Below, piece by piece: positions 24,192 to 33,473 of a stretch of 64,000 nucleotides of DNA; the first letter of the stretch is position 1; each line of letters opens with the position of its first letter. The stretch covers positions 1 through 64,000 of the forward strand of contig CAMYAB010000005.1 in the NCBI GenBank assembly GCA_947253625.1, in the 5' to 3' direction. Origin of the DNA: an uncultured Porphyromonadaceae bacterium (GTDB taxonomy: Bacteria > Bacteroidota > Bacteroidia > Bacteroidales > Porphyromonadaceae). Both the position numbers and the translations under genes were made by a program. The notes beneath the pieces are model-generated. The model searched no databases and was not told the origin of the DNA. It saw nothing but the letters and a program-made list of their open reading frames with translations.

Positions 24192-25943
24192 TCACCTCAA
24201 TCGGCCAATATTCATCACCGTGCTCTCAAAATCCTTGTTGTCCACCAAGGAGCGGTTTTTGGCACGTGTCTTGTAGGTGTTGATCGTATTGGTGGAGTAG
24301 TTGAGGAAGCGTGCAATCTGCTCCGTATCTATGATACCCACACGTATCAGGGCAAAGATCCTCATCTCGGGGGTCATGGCACTACCGGCAGGCATCTCCT
24401 CACGTTCCTCAGGCGGAAAGAGCTGATTGTACTCCGTGACAAAGGTTGGGAAAAGGCGGGTAAAAGTCTCGTCAAAGTCCAAATACATCTCCTTGCGCCC
24501 CCGGACGATATGGCTCCGACGAAAGCTCTTGCGCAACGCATCGTACTGACCAGACTCCAACTTTTGAAGAACAAATAGGCTAAGCTCCTCCTGCTCACGC
24601 ATATACTCCGCTTGGCGGCTAAAGGAAAGACCAATGTACTCGTCCTTGATCGTATTGGCCTCCAAGAGACGCTCATTGGTCCGGCTCAGATCCCGATTTT
24701 TGAGGAGGATCGTACGGGTCGCCTGGCGCAACCGACGCATCTGCACGACGATCACCACAACAGCGATACCCAACAAAAGGCACAGCACCGAGAGGGAGAC
24801 ACTATAGATCACCATCTGACGGCGACGCAACTCTGTCTCTCGCAACCGACTCTCCTCGATCACAGGGCGTATATCGCCCACACTCGTCTTGCGGTGCTTG
24901 GCATCGTAGTAGTTGGCATCCTCCAGTGCCACATCTATGTACCGCATGGCTCGCACCGTCTCCCCTTTTTTGTACAAAAGAGTGGCCAACTGCCCGATCG
25001 AAGTAGTCTCACGTGTGCCGGACAGGATATCATACTCAGCCGACACCGCAAAGCACTCAATGGCTGATGTCAGGTCGGCCTGCCGCATATAGGCCTGACC
25101 CATGAGGGAATAGGCGATGGCCCTATCGCTATCCGCAAGTCCATCCAGCGCAATATAGCTCTCCAGTGTCCGAAGTGCAGGAGCCACCTGCCCCTGCTCC
25201 AGCTGGTAGTGTGCCAGTATATAGAGTCGCATAGCCGACCCATCGGGCAAAAGCCGGAGGGCCGAATCGGCATAGGCAAGCCCCCTACGGCGATACTGCT
25301 CCGAGAGGTCGGAGGTGTGGCCGGTGTACTGCGCCAGGTCAAAGTTTTTTTTCATCTCCAGTCGGTACAGCTCCACCCACTCATCCGTGCTAAGGCCGTG
25401 GCGATCAATCTGCCGAATCACCTCAGACGCCTCCATGAAAAGCCCGGACGCAAGGTAGCAATAGGCCAGGTCCACCGAGGCAGCGCGCAGCTCATTGGGT
25501 CCCAACAGGCGACCCAGCTCCACCGCCTCCAGCGCATACTTGTGAGCGGAGTCGAAGCGACAGGAGCGATAGCCACGGGCAAGACGAAGGGTCGCATAGT
25601 ACTGAGACGGACGATCCGGAGCCGCTGCCAAAGCCTCACGAAGCTCCGCAAGGCGTCCCTCCGTGAGGTCAGCATAGTGTGCACGACTATCGATCAGGTA
25701 ATCCAGACTGTCCAGTAGTGGCTCGGTACGAGGATCAAGCCTGGGAGCCGGGTGACATGAGGACAAACAGGCTATAGAAAGAAGGAGACAAAGGGTCACG
25801 AAGCAATAATGATGAGACAGCACGACCCGTACTAGAATGGCGCATAGCCCACCTACAGAGAAACCTAGCGACCTATGTGGTATCCTACCCTCACTCGTCG
25901 ACCATACAGCGTCTCTCACCCCCAATGTATCGTAGATAGCCAT
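24192..25943 (-). CDS. susR: SusR-like regulator (DUF6377, TPR, C-terminal HTH)
   Basis: 583 residues from the ATG at 25943; a GTG at 25823 (543 residues) is closer to known SusR length and starts directly at the signal-like segment LSHHYCFVTLCLLLSIACLSSC. Layout: N-terminal hydrophobic segment, a periplasmic TPR-like helical region with repeated LGRLLGPNEL/AYCYLASGLF elements, a membrane helix (SVSLSVLCLLLGIAVVVIVV), a cytoplasmic coiled region, and a C-terminal LuxR-like helix-turn-helix (DTEQIARFLNYSTNTINTY). Such regulators sense maltose or its oligomers outside the inner membrane and activate sus genes. It lies just upstream of susB on the same strand. The symbol rests on context plus domain layout. 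Confidence 0.8.
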   Translation of the reverse strand: MAIYDTLGVRDAVWSTSEGRIPHRSLGFSVGGLCAILVRVVLSHHYCFVTLCLLLSIACLSSCHPAPRLDPRTEPLLDSLDYLIDSRAHYADLTEGRLAELREALAAAPDRPSQYYATLRLARGYRSCRFDSAHKYALEAVELGRLLGPNELRAASVDLAYCYLASGLFMEASEVIRQIDRHGLSTDEWVELYRLEMKKNFDLAQYTGHTSDLSEQYRRRGLAYADSALRLLPDGSAMRLYILAHYQLEQGQVAPALRTLESYIALDGLADSDRAIAYSLMGQAYMRQADLTSAIECFAVSAEYDILSGTRETTSIGQLATLLYKKGETVRAMRYIDVALEDANYYDAKHRKTSVGDIRPVIEESRLRETELRRRQMVIYSVSLSVLCLLLGIAVVVIVVQMRRLRQATRTILLKNRDLSRTNERLLEANTIKDEYIGLSFSRQAEYMREQEELSLFVLQKLESGQYDALRKSFRRSHIVRGRKEMYLDFDETFTRLFPTFVTEYNQLFPPEEREEMPAGSAMTPEMRIFALIRVGIIDTEQIARFLNYSTNTINTYKTRAKNRSLVDNKDFESTVMNIGRLR

Positions 25944-26322
25944 AGTACTGTCTCCTCTAAAATAGCAGTGGCCCCAAAAACAAAGCCATCGGCACGCACT
26001 ACCACAAACAGGCTCTCGCTCCAATGCTCGGGGATAAATGACCAAGTACGTGTTTGGCTCCAAATCCCCAATGGCAATCAAGTAAATCGCCTCTCCGCAG
26101 AGGCCCTATCCGCCCTCTGCCACATAGAAAGATACAAACAATCAGCGATATGGCCAACGGAAAGGGGAGCCGATAGGTGACAGCGGGAAAGACAACCACC
26201 CGGTGAGCAGATGAGCCGGCTCCCACCCGATAAGTCTGGACCCCCGTAAAGGATCAAAAAAAAAGTGACCACTTCGATGGCTCGAAATGGTCACTCTAAA
26301 AATAGATTGGGTCAGGAGAGGA
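25944..26322. other. 379-bp region between rplQ and susR
   Basis: Holds the rplQ terminator (26256-26295) and the upstream region of susR. An open frame continues to 26081 from a TTG, but its translation looks non-coding. A near-consensus TATCTTTC sits at 26127-26134 and might drive susR. Confidence 0.5.
26256..26295 (-). terminator. Terminator of the alpha ribosomal operon
   Basis: AGTGACCA and TTCGA stems (26264-26295) with a 4-base loop, followed on the minus strand by eight T. It lies 28 bases after the rplQ stop. Confidence 0.9.
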
Positions 26323-26850
26323 TTACTCCTCCTTGCCTGCCTCTTTGTCTGCACCTTGAGCAGCCACCTCGGTGGTTGCTTCGGTAGAAGTAGGTTCAGT
26401 TGCTTGTGCAGTCTCGGACTTTTTGCCTCCACGGCGAGAGCGACGAGTCTTCTTGGTTGCCTCTGACTTCTTGGCCACCTTGGTGCGCTCCTCGTTGAAG
26501 TCTACGAACTCAACGATAGCCATCATGGCATCGTCACCCTGACGACGACCAAGCTTGAGGATACGCAGGTAACCGCCCGGACGCTCAGCCACTTTTCCGG
26601 CAATGTTGGAGAAAAGCTCAGCTACAGTATGCTTGTTTTGCAGCTTGCTGAATACAACACGGCGGGAGTGGGTAGTGTCCTCCTTGGATTTGGTCACCAA
26701 TGGCTCGAGGTATACTCGGAGAGCCTTAGCCTTGGCCAATGTGGTGGTGATACGCTTATGCTGAATCAACGAATTAGCCATATTGGATAGCATCGCACTG
26801 CGGTGGCTTGCTGTACGGCCAAGGTGGTTGAATTTATTATTGTGTCTCAT
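26323..26850 (-). CDS. rplQ: 50S ribosomal protein L17
   Basis: 175 residues. Binds 23S rRNA at the subunit's solvent side near the exit tunnel. The core is MRHNNKFNHLGRTASHRSAML to about residue 120. Beyond it is a C-terminal extension of about 50 residues: first basic (KKTRRSRRGGKK), then Thr/Ala/Glu-rich and acidic. Last gene of the alpha cluster, 9 bases after rpoA, and followed by a strong terminator. Confidence 0.97.
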   Translation of the reverse strand: MRHNNKFNHLGRTASHRSAMLSNMANSLIQHKRITTTLAKAKALRVYLEPLVTKSKEDTTHSRRVVFSKLQNKHTVAELFSNIAGKVAERPGGYLRILKLGRRQGDDAMMAIVEFVDFNEERTKVAKKSEATKKTRRSRRGGKKSETAQATEPTSTEATTEVAAQGADKEAGKEE

Positions 26851-26859
26851 TATCGTCTG

Positions 26860-27855
26860 TTACTCTTTATCAAGTTTGTACTTACTCACTTCCATGCCAA
26901 AGGTCAGACCCAGCTTCTCAAACAGCTCCTCGATCTCGGAGAGCGATTTTTTCCCAAAGTTGCGGAACTTTAGGAGGTCGCTGTGGCTTTTACCCACCAA
27001 GTCACCCAAGGTCTCCACACCGGCACCGCGTAGGCAGTTGAGGGCGCGTACCGACAATTCTACGTCGGCCAACCTAGTCTTTAGCAACTGGCGAGTCCGG
27101 AGTGTGTCGTCATCAAATACGACCTCCTCCTCTTCCTCGATCTCGACATCAATATGCTCATCGGTAAAGAGAGCAAAGTGGTGCATCAGGATATCAGCCG
27201 CATCCTTTAGCGCATCTGTCGGGGAAATCGAGCCGTCGGTGTCGATATCAATGGTCAACTTGTCGTAGTCGGTCTTTTGCCCCACACGAGTGTTGTCGAC
27301 ATCAATCTTTACGTTGGTAATAGGGGTGTATATGGCATCAATCGCAATCTGCAACGGATCGCTGAAAGTCTCAGCAATATCCTCCGCCGGGACCCATCCC
27401 CTACCCTTGTCGATAGTCAGCTGGATCGTAAAGGCGGCAGATTGATCTAGGTGACAGATCACCAGATCCTTGTTGAGCACATCAAAACCCTGAAGCTGGT
27501 CAGAAATGTCCTTACCGGTAAACTGTGTGTTCTCTTTACCATTGACACTGACCATCACGGTCTCCTCCACATCGGCATCCGGGCGATGCTTGAGACGGAT
27601 TTTCTTGAGGTTGAGGATGATATTGGTCACATCCTCCAGTACACCCGGAATGGTGGCAAACTCATGCTGCACCCCATCGATCTTTATCGAGTTGATAGCA
27701 TAGCCCTCCGGCGAAGACAATAAGATCCGCCTGAGTGCATTACCAATCGTCATTCCGTATCCTGGCTCAAGTGGCTTGAACTCGAACTTGCCGTGTGTAG
27801 GCGAAGACTCGAGCATGATCACACGATCGGGTTTTTGAAATGCTAATAATGCCAT
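26860..27855 (-). CDS. rpoA: DNA-directed RNA polymerase subunit alpha
   Basis: 331 residues, normal length. N-terminal dimerisation domain (about 1-230, with EPGYGMTIGNALRRILLSS) and C-terminal alphaCTD (about 250-325, LSVRALNCLRGAGVETLGDLV) that contacts upstream DNA and activators. The linker is acidic (EIEEEEEVVFDDD). It lies between rpsD and rplQ as in most bacteria. Confidence 0.98.
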   Translation of the reverse strand: MALLAFQKPDRVIMLESSPTHGKFEFKPLEPGYGMTIGNALRRILLSSPEGYAINSIKIDGVQHEFATIPGVLEDVTNIILNLKKIRLKHRPDADVEETVMVSVNGKENTQFTGKDISDQLQGFDVLNKDLVICHLDQSAAFTIQLTIDKGRGWVPAEDIAETFSDPLQIAIDAIYTPITNVKIDVDNTRVGQKTDYDKLTIDIDTDGSISPTDALKDAADILMHHFALFTDEHIDVEIEEEEEVVFDDDTLRTRQLLKTRLADVELSVRALNCLRGAGVETLGDLVGKSHSDLLKFRNFGKKSLSEIEELFEKLGLTFGMEVSKYKLDKE

Positions 27856-27906
27856 GTCTCTATATTTAGGAATAAGTGTAAGTAAAACGGGGTTAGGTAG
27901 TTCGTA

Positions 27907-28506
27907 TTACTTAGAATACAATTCAACAATAGCCTGCTCGGTGATATTCTCCGGAATGTCAGCACGCTCGGGGATGTGGAGCAACGATCCACTCATAGAG
28001 GCGGCATCCCAGGACAACCAAGGATACTGGTTGTGGCTGAGCGAATGCACAGCGTCAGAGATCACCTCCACACTCTTGGAGCGCTCGCGTATCCCTACCA
28101 CTTGGCCGGGCTGTACACTGTAGGAGGGAATATCCATGACACGACCATCGACCACAATGTGGCGGTGGTTGACGAGCTGACGAGCAGCCGCACGCGTAGG
28201 TGCAAGGCCAAGACGATAGACGATATTATCGAGACGTTGCTCTAGTAGCTGGAGCAAAATCTCACCACGGACACCCTTCATGCGAGATGCCTGGTCGTAA
28301 AGTTTACGGAACTGACGCTCCAAAACTCCATACGTGTACTTTGCCTTTTGTTTTTCGCGCAGCTGAATACCATACTCAGAGGTCTTGCGACGACGGTTGT
28401 TGCCGTGCTGACCCGGGGGGTAATTCTTTTTGGTTTTTACGTTGCCAAAGATCTGCTCACCAAACTTGCGATTTATCCTGGCCTTTGGGCCTGTATATCT
28501 TGCCAT
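27907..28506 (-). CDS. rpsD: 30S ribosomal protein S4
   Basis: 199 residues. Primary 16S rRNA-binding protein that starts assembly of the 30S body and represses its own operon in other bacteria. Seen: MARYTGPKARINRKFGE start and the S4 RNA-binding domain (RLDNIVYRLGLAPTRAAARQLVNHRHI). A 188-base gap separates it from rpsK upstream, long for this cluster; it holds no gene and could carry an S4 regulatory site, which is inference only. Confidence 0.98.
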   Translation of the reverse strand: MARYTGPKARINRKFGEQIFGNVKTKKNYPPGQHGNNRRRKTSEYGIQLREKQKAKYTYGVLERQFRKLYDQASRMKGVRGEILLQLLEQRLDNIVYRLGLAPTRAAARQLVNHRHIVVDGRVMDIPSYSVQPGQVVGIRERSKSVEVISDAVHSLSHNQYPWLSWDAASMSGSLLHIPERADIPENITEQAIVELYSK

Positions 28507-28694
28507 TATATTTTTTATTTTCTAGAGGTTTATACTAATGTATATCATGAGGATCAGCACGCACAGCCGCGTTGGTACGGATGGGAGCTAAGAAGTAGCT
28601 CGAGACTATGGCTAAAAATAGCCAACCGGACCACTATATATCTACGTACAGCCCTCATTCTCACTCTTATCGTTGGACTGGTGTATCTAGCGGA

Positions 28695-29081
28695 TCAGGG
28701 TTTGCGTCTCTTGGGAGGACGACAGCCATTGTGTGGCATAGGCGTCACATCCACAATCTCCATCACTTCAATACCCGCACCATGAATGGTACGGATCGCA
28801 CTCTCACGGCCATTGCCGGGTCCCTTTACATAAACAGTCACCTTGCGAAGACCTGCATCGTAGGCAACCTTTGCACAATCCTCCGCAGCCATCTGAGCTG
28901 CATAAGGAGTGTTCTTCTTGGAGCTACGAAATCCCATCTTACCGGCACTTGACTGAGCAATAGCCTGACCCTGGTTGTTGGTAAGGGTGATAATGATATT
29001 GTTGAATGAGGAGTGGATATGGGCTTGCCCAATGGAGTCCACCTGAACATTCCGCTTCTTTGCAGTAGTTTTTTTTGCCAT
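28695..29081 (-). CDS. rpsK: 30S ribosomal protein S11
   Basis: 128 residues. Binds 16S rRNA in the platform near the mRNA exit region. Family core visible as AHIHSSFNNIIITLTNNQG and KGPGNGRESAIRTI; C-terminal DVTPMPHNGCRPPKRRKP. It follows rpsM by 26 bases. Confidence 0.98.
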   Translation of the reverse strand: MAKKTTAKKRNVQVDSIGQAHIHSSFNNIIITLTNNQGQAIAQSSAGKMGFRSSKKNTPYAAQMAAEDCAKVAYDAGLRKVTVYVKGPGNGRESAIRTIHGAGIEVMEIVDVTPMPHNGCRPPKRRKP

Positions 29082-29107
29082 ACTAGTTATAGGGTGTGAT
29101 TACTACG

Positions 29108-29488
29108 TTACTTTGTTGCCTTCTTCTTATTAGCAACGGTCTTGCGACGGCCTTTGCGCGTGCGAGCATTGTTCTTGGTCTTTTGACCGCGAAGTGGCAA
29201 GCCTATACGATGACGTATACCACGGTAGCAACCAATGTCCATCAGACGCTTGATATTCAACTGGATTTCGCTGCGAAGGTCTCCCTCTACTTTGTACTCA
29301 GCAGAAATAATCTCACGGATGGCGGCTGCTTGGTCGTCCGTCCAATCCTTCACCTTGACATCATGGGGGATCCCAGCCTTGTCAAGGATCGTGCATGCAG
29401 CACTCCGTCCAATGCCGTATATGGCGGTGAGCGCTATAGCACCATGCTTCTCCTGGGGTAGGTCAACACCAACAATTCTTATTGCCAT
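29108..29488 (-). CDS. rpsM: 30S ribosomal protein S13
   Basis: 126 residues. Head protein that contacts the 50S subunit and P-site tRNA. Opening MAIRIVGVDLPQEKHGAIALTAIYGIGRS (helix-hairpin-helix) and the basic C-terminal tail RGQKTKNNARTRKGRRKT are typical. Follows rpmJ. Confidence 0.98.
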   Translation of the reverse strand: MAIRIVGVDLPQEKHGAIALTAIYGIGRSAACTILDKAGIPHDVKVKDWTDDQAAAIREIISAEYKVEGDLRSEIQLNIKRLMDIGCYRGIRHRIGLPLRGQKTKNNARTRKGRRKTVANKKKATK

Positions 29489-29545
29489 ATTGTAAATATT
29501 GTCTTATTTGATAGCTTGTACATCATTCTAAGCGATGGCCGGACA

Positions 29546-29662
29546 TCACTTCTGACGTTGCTTGAACTTAGGGTTCTTTTTGTTAATGATATAGAGGCGT
29601 CCCTTGCGACGTACGATCTTGCAGTCCGGTGTGCGCTTCTTTAGTGAAACTCTTACTTTCAT
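29546..29662 (-). CDS. rpmJ: 50S ribosomal protein L36
   Basis: 38 residues, read from the minus strand between infA and rpsM: starts MKVRVSLKKRTPDC and ends KNPKFKQRQK. It keeps one Cys only and lacks the Cys/Cys/Cys/His set of the zinc-binding form, so it is the zinc-free type. Binds 23S rRNA near the peptidyl-transferase centre base. Confidence 0.96.
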   Translation of the reverse strand: MKVRVSLKKRTPDCKIVRRKGRLYIINKKNPKFKQRQK

Positions 29663-29697
29663 GGTGGGTATCTCTTCTATTTCTGTCGTTATTTTTC

Positions 29698-29916
29698 TTA
29701 CTTGTAGCGGTAGGAGATACGACCCTTCGTTAGGTCATAAGGGGACATCTCTACCTTCACCCTATCTCCGGGCAGGATACGAATGTAGTGCATACGCATC
29801 TTCCCAGAGATATGCGCCGTGATCTGGTGACCATTGTCAAGCTCTACCTTGAACATTGCGTTCGAGAGAGCCTCAAGGATCACACCATCCTGCTCTATAG
29901 CTGGTTGTTTTGCCAT
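29698..29916 (-). CDS. infA: Translation initiation factor IF-1
   Basis: 72 residues, OB fold; occupies the A site during initiation. Typical sequence GVILEALSNAMFKVELDNGH and RILPGDRVKVEMSPYDLTKGRI. Lies between map and rpmJ, the usual position. Confidence 0.98.
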   Translation of the reverse strand: MAKQPAIEQDGVILEALSNAMFKVELDNGHQITAHISGKMRMHYIRILPGDRVKVEMSPYDLTKGRISYRYK

Positions 29917-29967
29917 ACGCTCTTCTTTTCGGTTTCTGATATAAAAGTGACTACGCTTCGTAGGTCC

Positions 29968-30774
29968 CTAAAATTGCCTTACTCCGAGAACATCGTACAC
30001 AAACTCAAATGAGCTCATCAGTTTGGCACGTCCGTCAACCACTGCTATGCAGTGCTCGTAGTGGGCGGAGGGTTTTCCATCTTTTGTACGGACGGTCCAG
30101 CCATCCTCATCGTCTATCAATACATTTTTCGATCCCATGTTGATCATGGGTTCGATACAGATACAGAGACCTTCTTCAATCACAGGTCCCACACCTCGAC
30201 GCCCGTAGTTGGGGACATCGGGGGACTCATGCATCTCTCGTCCGATACCGTGTCCGACAAACTCGCGTACGACGCTAAAGTTTTCGTGCTCACAGTAGGT
30301 CTGGACAGCATGTCCGATATCTCCGATTCGGCGTCCGACATGGACGGCTTCGATTCCTTTCTCCAGGGCCTCTTTCGTTGTGTTGAGAAGGTGCAAGACC
30401 TTGCGATCCACCTCGCCTACAGGGAAGGTGAAGGCACTGTCTCCGGTAAAACCATTGAGGATGGTACCGCAGTCGACGCTGATCACATCGCCCTCCTTGA
30501 GGACAACTCGGTCACTCGGTATCCCATGGACTACGACATCATTGACCGATGCGCATATACTTCCGGGGAAGCCATCGTATCCGAGAAATGCAGGCACTGC
30601 ACCATGGTCTAGGATAAAGTCGTGGGCTATGGTATCCAGTTGCTTAGTAGTCACACCAGGGGCGATATGCTTACCGACCTCGGCAAGTGTCCGTCCGACA
30701 AGCTGGTTGGCTTGGTACAAAAGATCGATCTGATCTCTTGTCTTCAGGATGATATTGTTTTGTCTACCAAACAT
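29968..30774 (-). CDS. map: Type I methionine aminopeptidase
   Basis: 268 residues. Removes the initiator methionine from new proteins. Metal-ligand motifs in order: DCG (Asp), TGDSAFT (Asp), GHGIGREMHE (His), IEPMINMG (Glu) and the C-terminal HYEHCIAV with Glu. Short N-terminus, so type I bacterial form. Between secY (33-bp gap) and infA. Confidence 0.97.
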   Translation of the reverse strand: MFGRQNNIILKTRDQIDLLYQANQLVGRTLAEVGKHIAPGVTTKQLDTIAHDFILDHGAVPAFLGYDGFPGSICASVNDVVVHGIPSDRVVLKEGDVISVDCGTILNGFTGDSAFTFPVGEVDRKVLHLLNTTKEALEKGIEAVHVGRRIGDIGHAVQTYCEHENFSVVREFVGHGIGREMHESPDVPNYGRRGVGPVIEEGLCICIEPMINMGSKNVLIDDEDGWTVRTKDGKPSAHYEHCIAVVDGRAKLMSSFEFVYDVLGVRQF

Positions 30775-30807
30775 CTTACTCTATATCTATCGTATTGACG
30801 CTGTCGA

Positions 30808-32136
30808 TCAGTACAAGTTTCCTTGGCGACCCTTGATATGCCCAGTCTCCAATAGTCCATCGTAGTGGTGCTGTAGGAGGTGGCTCTCAATCTGCTGCAA
30901 GGTATCCAGTACCACACCGACCAAGATGATCAGTGATGTGCCTCCAAAGAAGTGTGAAAACTCTTTTGAGACGCCAAACACCTGAGCGAAGGCCGGCATA
31001 ATGGCAACCAGTGCAAGGAAGACTGCACCGGGCAATGTGATTCTGCTCATCACCTCGTCCAAGTACTCCTTGGTAGACTTACCTGGCTTCACTCCGGGGA
31101 TAAATCCATTGGAGCGTTTCAGCTCATCGGACATTTGACCGGGGTTGATGGTCACTGCCGTGTAGAAGTAGGTAAAGAGGATTATGAGGAGCGCAAAGAT
31201 AAAGTTGTACCAGAATCCTTGACCGGAAACGAAGTGTTGCCAAAACGATGATGAGTTGTTGGCATTAAATCCGATAAAGGAGAGTGGGATGAACATTATA
31301 GCCTGCGCAAAAATGATTGGCATCACATTGGCAGCATTCACCTTGAGAGGAATGTACTGCCGGGCGCCACCAAACTGGCGGTTACCGATGGTACGCTTGG
31401 CGTACTGCACCGGTACTCGACGGGTCCCCTGTACCAAAAGGATGGCACCGGCCATCACCAAGAGGAGCAGGATAATCTCCAGGATGATCACGAAAAGTCC
31501 TCCCGGTAGCTGGTAGCGCAGGACAACCTCTGCCACGAAGGCTTGAGGCAAGCGTGCCAAGATACCCACAAGGATTATAAAAGACACACCGTTGCCCACT
31601 CCTTTGTCCGTGATCCTCTCTCCGAGCCAAAGGGTCATCATCGACCCTGCGGCCATGAAGAGTGTGGACGAGAAGCCAAACCAAAAACCACCCGGCAGGT
31701 CGGCACCACTCTGGAGGAGTTGAGTGCGTAGGTTGACCAAGTAGAGTGGCCCCTGGATCAGGAGGATCAATACGGTCAGATAGCGTGTCCATTGGTTGAT
31801 CTTTCGGCGGCCGCTCTCGCCATCACGTTGCATCTTTTGGATGCTGGGCACGACAATGGCCATCAACTGCATCACGATGGATGCAGAGATGTAGGGCATG
31901 ATACCGAGTGCAAAAATAGAGGCGTTGCTGAAAGCTCCTCCGGAGAACATATCGAGCAGGGCCATCAGGCCGCCTCGTGTCTGCTCCCGTAGTGCCACCA
32001 GAGACGCCGGGTCTATACCGGGTAGGACGATAGTGGTACCCAAGCGATATAGGACGACCAGCCACACAGTGGTGATCAGCCTATTTCGCAGGTCCTCTAT
32101 CTTCAAAATATTCCGGATCGTCTGAATAAACTTCAT
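30808..32136 (-). CDS. secY: Protein translocase subunit SecY
   Basis: 442 residues, ten membrane segments. Forms the channel for Sec export and membrane protein insertion. Motifs: N-terminal RNRLITTVWLVVLYRLGT, plug region and GIMPYISASIVMQL, and the C-terminal conserved loop before the last helix. Follows rplO by 26 bases. Confidence 0.98.
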   Translation of the reverse strand: MKFIQTIRNILKIEDLRNRLITTVWLVVLYRLGTTIVLPGIDPASLVALREQTRGGLMALLDMFSGGAFSNASIFALGIMPYISASIVMQLMAIVVPSIQKMQRDGESGRRKINQWTRYLTVLILLIQGPLYLVNLRTQLLQSGADLPGGFWFGFSSTLFMAAGSMMTLWLGERITDKGVGNGVSFIILVGILARLPQAFVAEVVLRYQLPGGLFVIILEIILLLLVMAGAILLVQGTRRVPVQYAKRTIGNRQFGGARQYIPLKVNAANVMPIIFAQAIMFIPLSFIGFNANNSSSFWQHFVSGQGFWYNFIFALLIILFTYFYTAVTINPGQMSDELKRSNGFIPGVKPGKSTKEYLDEVMSRITLPGAVFLALVAIMPAFAQVFGVSKEFSHFFGGTSLIILVGVVLDTLQQIESHLLQHHYDGLLETGHIKGRQGNLY

Positions 32137-32162
32137 GGATATCGTCTTCTTTTATCGCAAGT

Positions 32163-32615
32163 TTACTTACCGATCACGCATGCCTCGCCACCGGCTTTTT
32201 CGATAGCCTCTTTGGCGCTTGCCGAAAATGCGTGAGCATGCACAGTCACCTTAGCTTCCAGTTGGCCATTGCCAAGGACCTTGACGAGGTCGCTCTTGCG
32301 AGCCATACCGCTCTTTACAAAGTCTTCGAGCGACACCTCATTGCTGCCTTTTGCCGCAACCAATTGGGCGACCACATCCAAGTTGATCGGACGATACTCC
32401 ACACGATTGGGGCTGGTGAAGCCAAACTTGGGTACGCGACGTTGCAAGGGCATCTGACCGCCCTCAAATCCAAACTTTGACTTGTATCCGGAGCGGCTCT
32501 TGGCACCCTTGTGACCGCGGGTGGAGGTACCACCGTAGCCACTGCCTTGACCACGACCTATGCGACGTCTGCTCTTGGTCGCTCCTGCTGCTGGTTTCAA
32601 ATTAGATAAACTCAT
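32163..32615 (-). CDS. rplO: 50S ribosomal protein L15
   Basis: 150 residues from the ATG at 32615 (MSLSNLKPAAG). A longer frame from 32681 would run into the intergenic space and is rejected. Gly/Arg-rich N-terminus (RRRIGRGQGSGYGG) threads into 23S rRNA. Sits between rpmD and secY. Confidence 0.97.
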   Translation of the reverse strand: MSLSNLKPAAGATKSRRRIGRGQGSGYGGTSTRGHKGAKSRSGYKSKFGFEGGQMPLQRRVPKFGFTSPNRVEYRPINLDVVAQLVAAKGSNEVSLEDFVKSGMARKSDLVKVLGNGQLEAKVTVHAHAFSASAKEAIEKAGGEACVIGK

Positions 32616-32693
32616 TGCTCTAATCTTTATTATAGTGGCCACACACTTGAGCCTTGTCGGCCGAGATGTGGCTATCACCATTCGTTATCTACT

Positions 32694-32873
32694 TTAGTCT
32701 TCTACTATCTGAATCAAGTGGCTTACCTTGCGGATGTTTCCCAATACTGATGGGGTTTTCTCCAGCTCGACCACCTTATTCAACTTTCTCAGGCCTAGGA
32801 CATCGAGTGCCGCTTTTTGGTCTTTGGGGCAACGAATGCGACTCCTCACCTGCTTTATCTTGATTGTTTCCAT
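32694..32873 (-). CDS. rpmD: 50S ribosomal protein L30
   Basis: 59 residues, read from the sequence between rplO and rpsE: METIKIKQVRSRIRC start, and the L30 core with LGLRKLNKVVELEKTPSVLGN. Present in the usual spc position; ends 78 bases before rplO. Confidence 0.95.
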   Translation of the reverse strand: METIKIKQVRSRIRCPKDQKAALDVLGLRKLNKVVELEKTPSVLGNIRKVSHLIQIVED

Positions 32874-32927
32874 ATCTAGGTTGATTATATTTCGACTTTA
32901 GACAAGTGTCTTGGGTTGGGTTTGGGC

Positions 32928-33434
32928 TCAGCCCTTGAACACCTTCTCTACAGAAACACCTCTTGCCTGAGCCACATCCAGCGGGCTACGGAGCTGTGCC
33001 AGAGCGGCCACAGTGGCTTTCACGAGGTTGTGGGGGTTGCTGGAGCCTTTACTCTTGGCTAGGCAGTCCGTGATACCCACACTCTCCAAGACGGCACGCA
33101 TGGCACCTCCGGCTACTACTCCAGTACCCTCGGATGCGGGTTTGAGCATGACACGTGCGCCCGAAAACTTGGCACTTACCTCATGAGGGATTGTACCTTT
33201 GTGTACCGGCACTTGGATCAAATTTTTCTTTGCGGATTCGGTTCCCTTGCTGATCGCAGTGGCTACTTCTGCGGCTTTGCCCAGTCCATAGCCGATGATT
33301 CCATTTTCATCACCGACCACGACCATGGCGGCAAGCGAAAAAGTACGACCACCCTTGGTCACTTTCGTCACACGATTCACGGCAACGAGTCTGTCCTTTA
33401 GGTCTAAGCCGTTTATAGAGGTTACTCTTTTCAT
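32928..33434 (-). CDS. rpsE: 30S ribosomal protein S5
   Basis: 168 residues. Part of the decoding-fidelity and mRNA-entry region. N-terminal double-stranded-RNA-binding-like domain (VNRVTKVTKGGRTFSLAAMVVVGD) and C-terminal domain with GGAMRAVLESVGITD and SSNPHNLVKAT. Follows rplR by 39 bases. Confidence 0.98.
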   Translation of the reverse strand: MKRVTSINGLDLKDRLVAVNRVTKVTKGGRTFSLAAMVVVGDENGIIGYGLGKAAEVATAISKGTESAKKNLIQVPVHKGTIPHEVSAKFSGARVMLKPASEGTGVVAGGAMRAVLESVGITDCLAKSKGSSNPHNLVKATVAALAQLRSPLDVAQARGVSVEKVFKG

Positions 33435-33473
33435 ATCTCTTTGGTATTCTTCTTTCTATTCGACATCAACAGC

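Noticed and set aside
25944..26081. 46-residue extension of the SusR-like protein
   Set aside because: It begins with TTG and its composition (scattered Cys, Trp, Pro) is not protein-like; the signal-like segment starts later.
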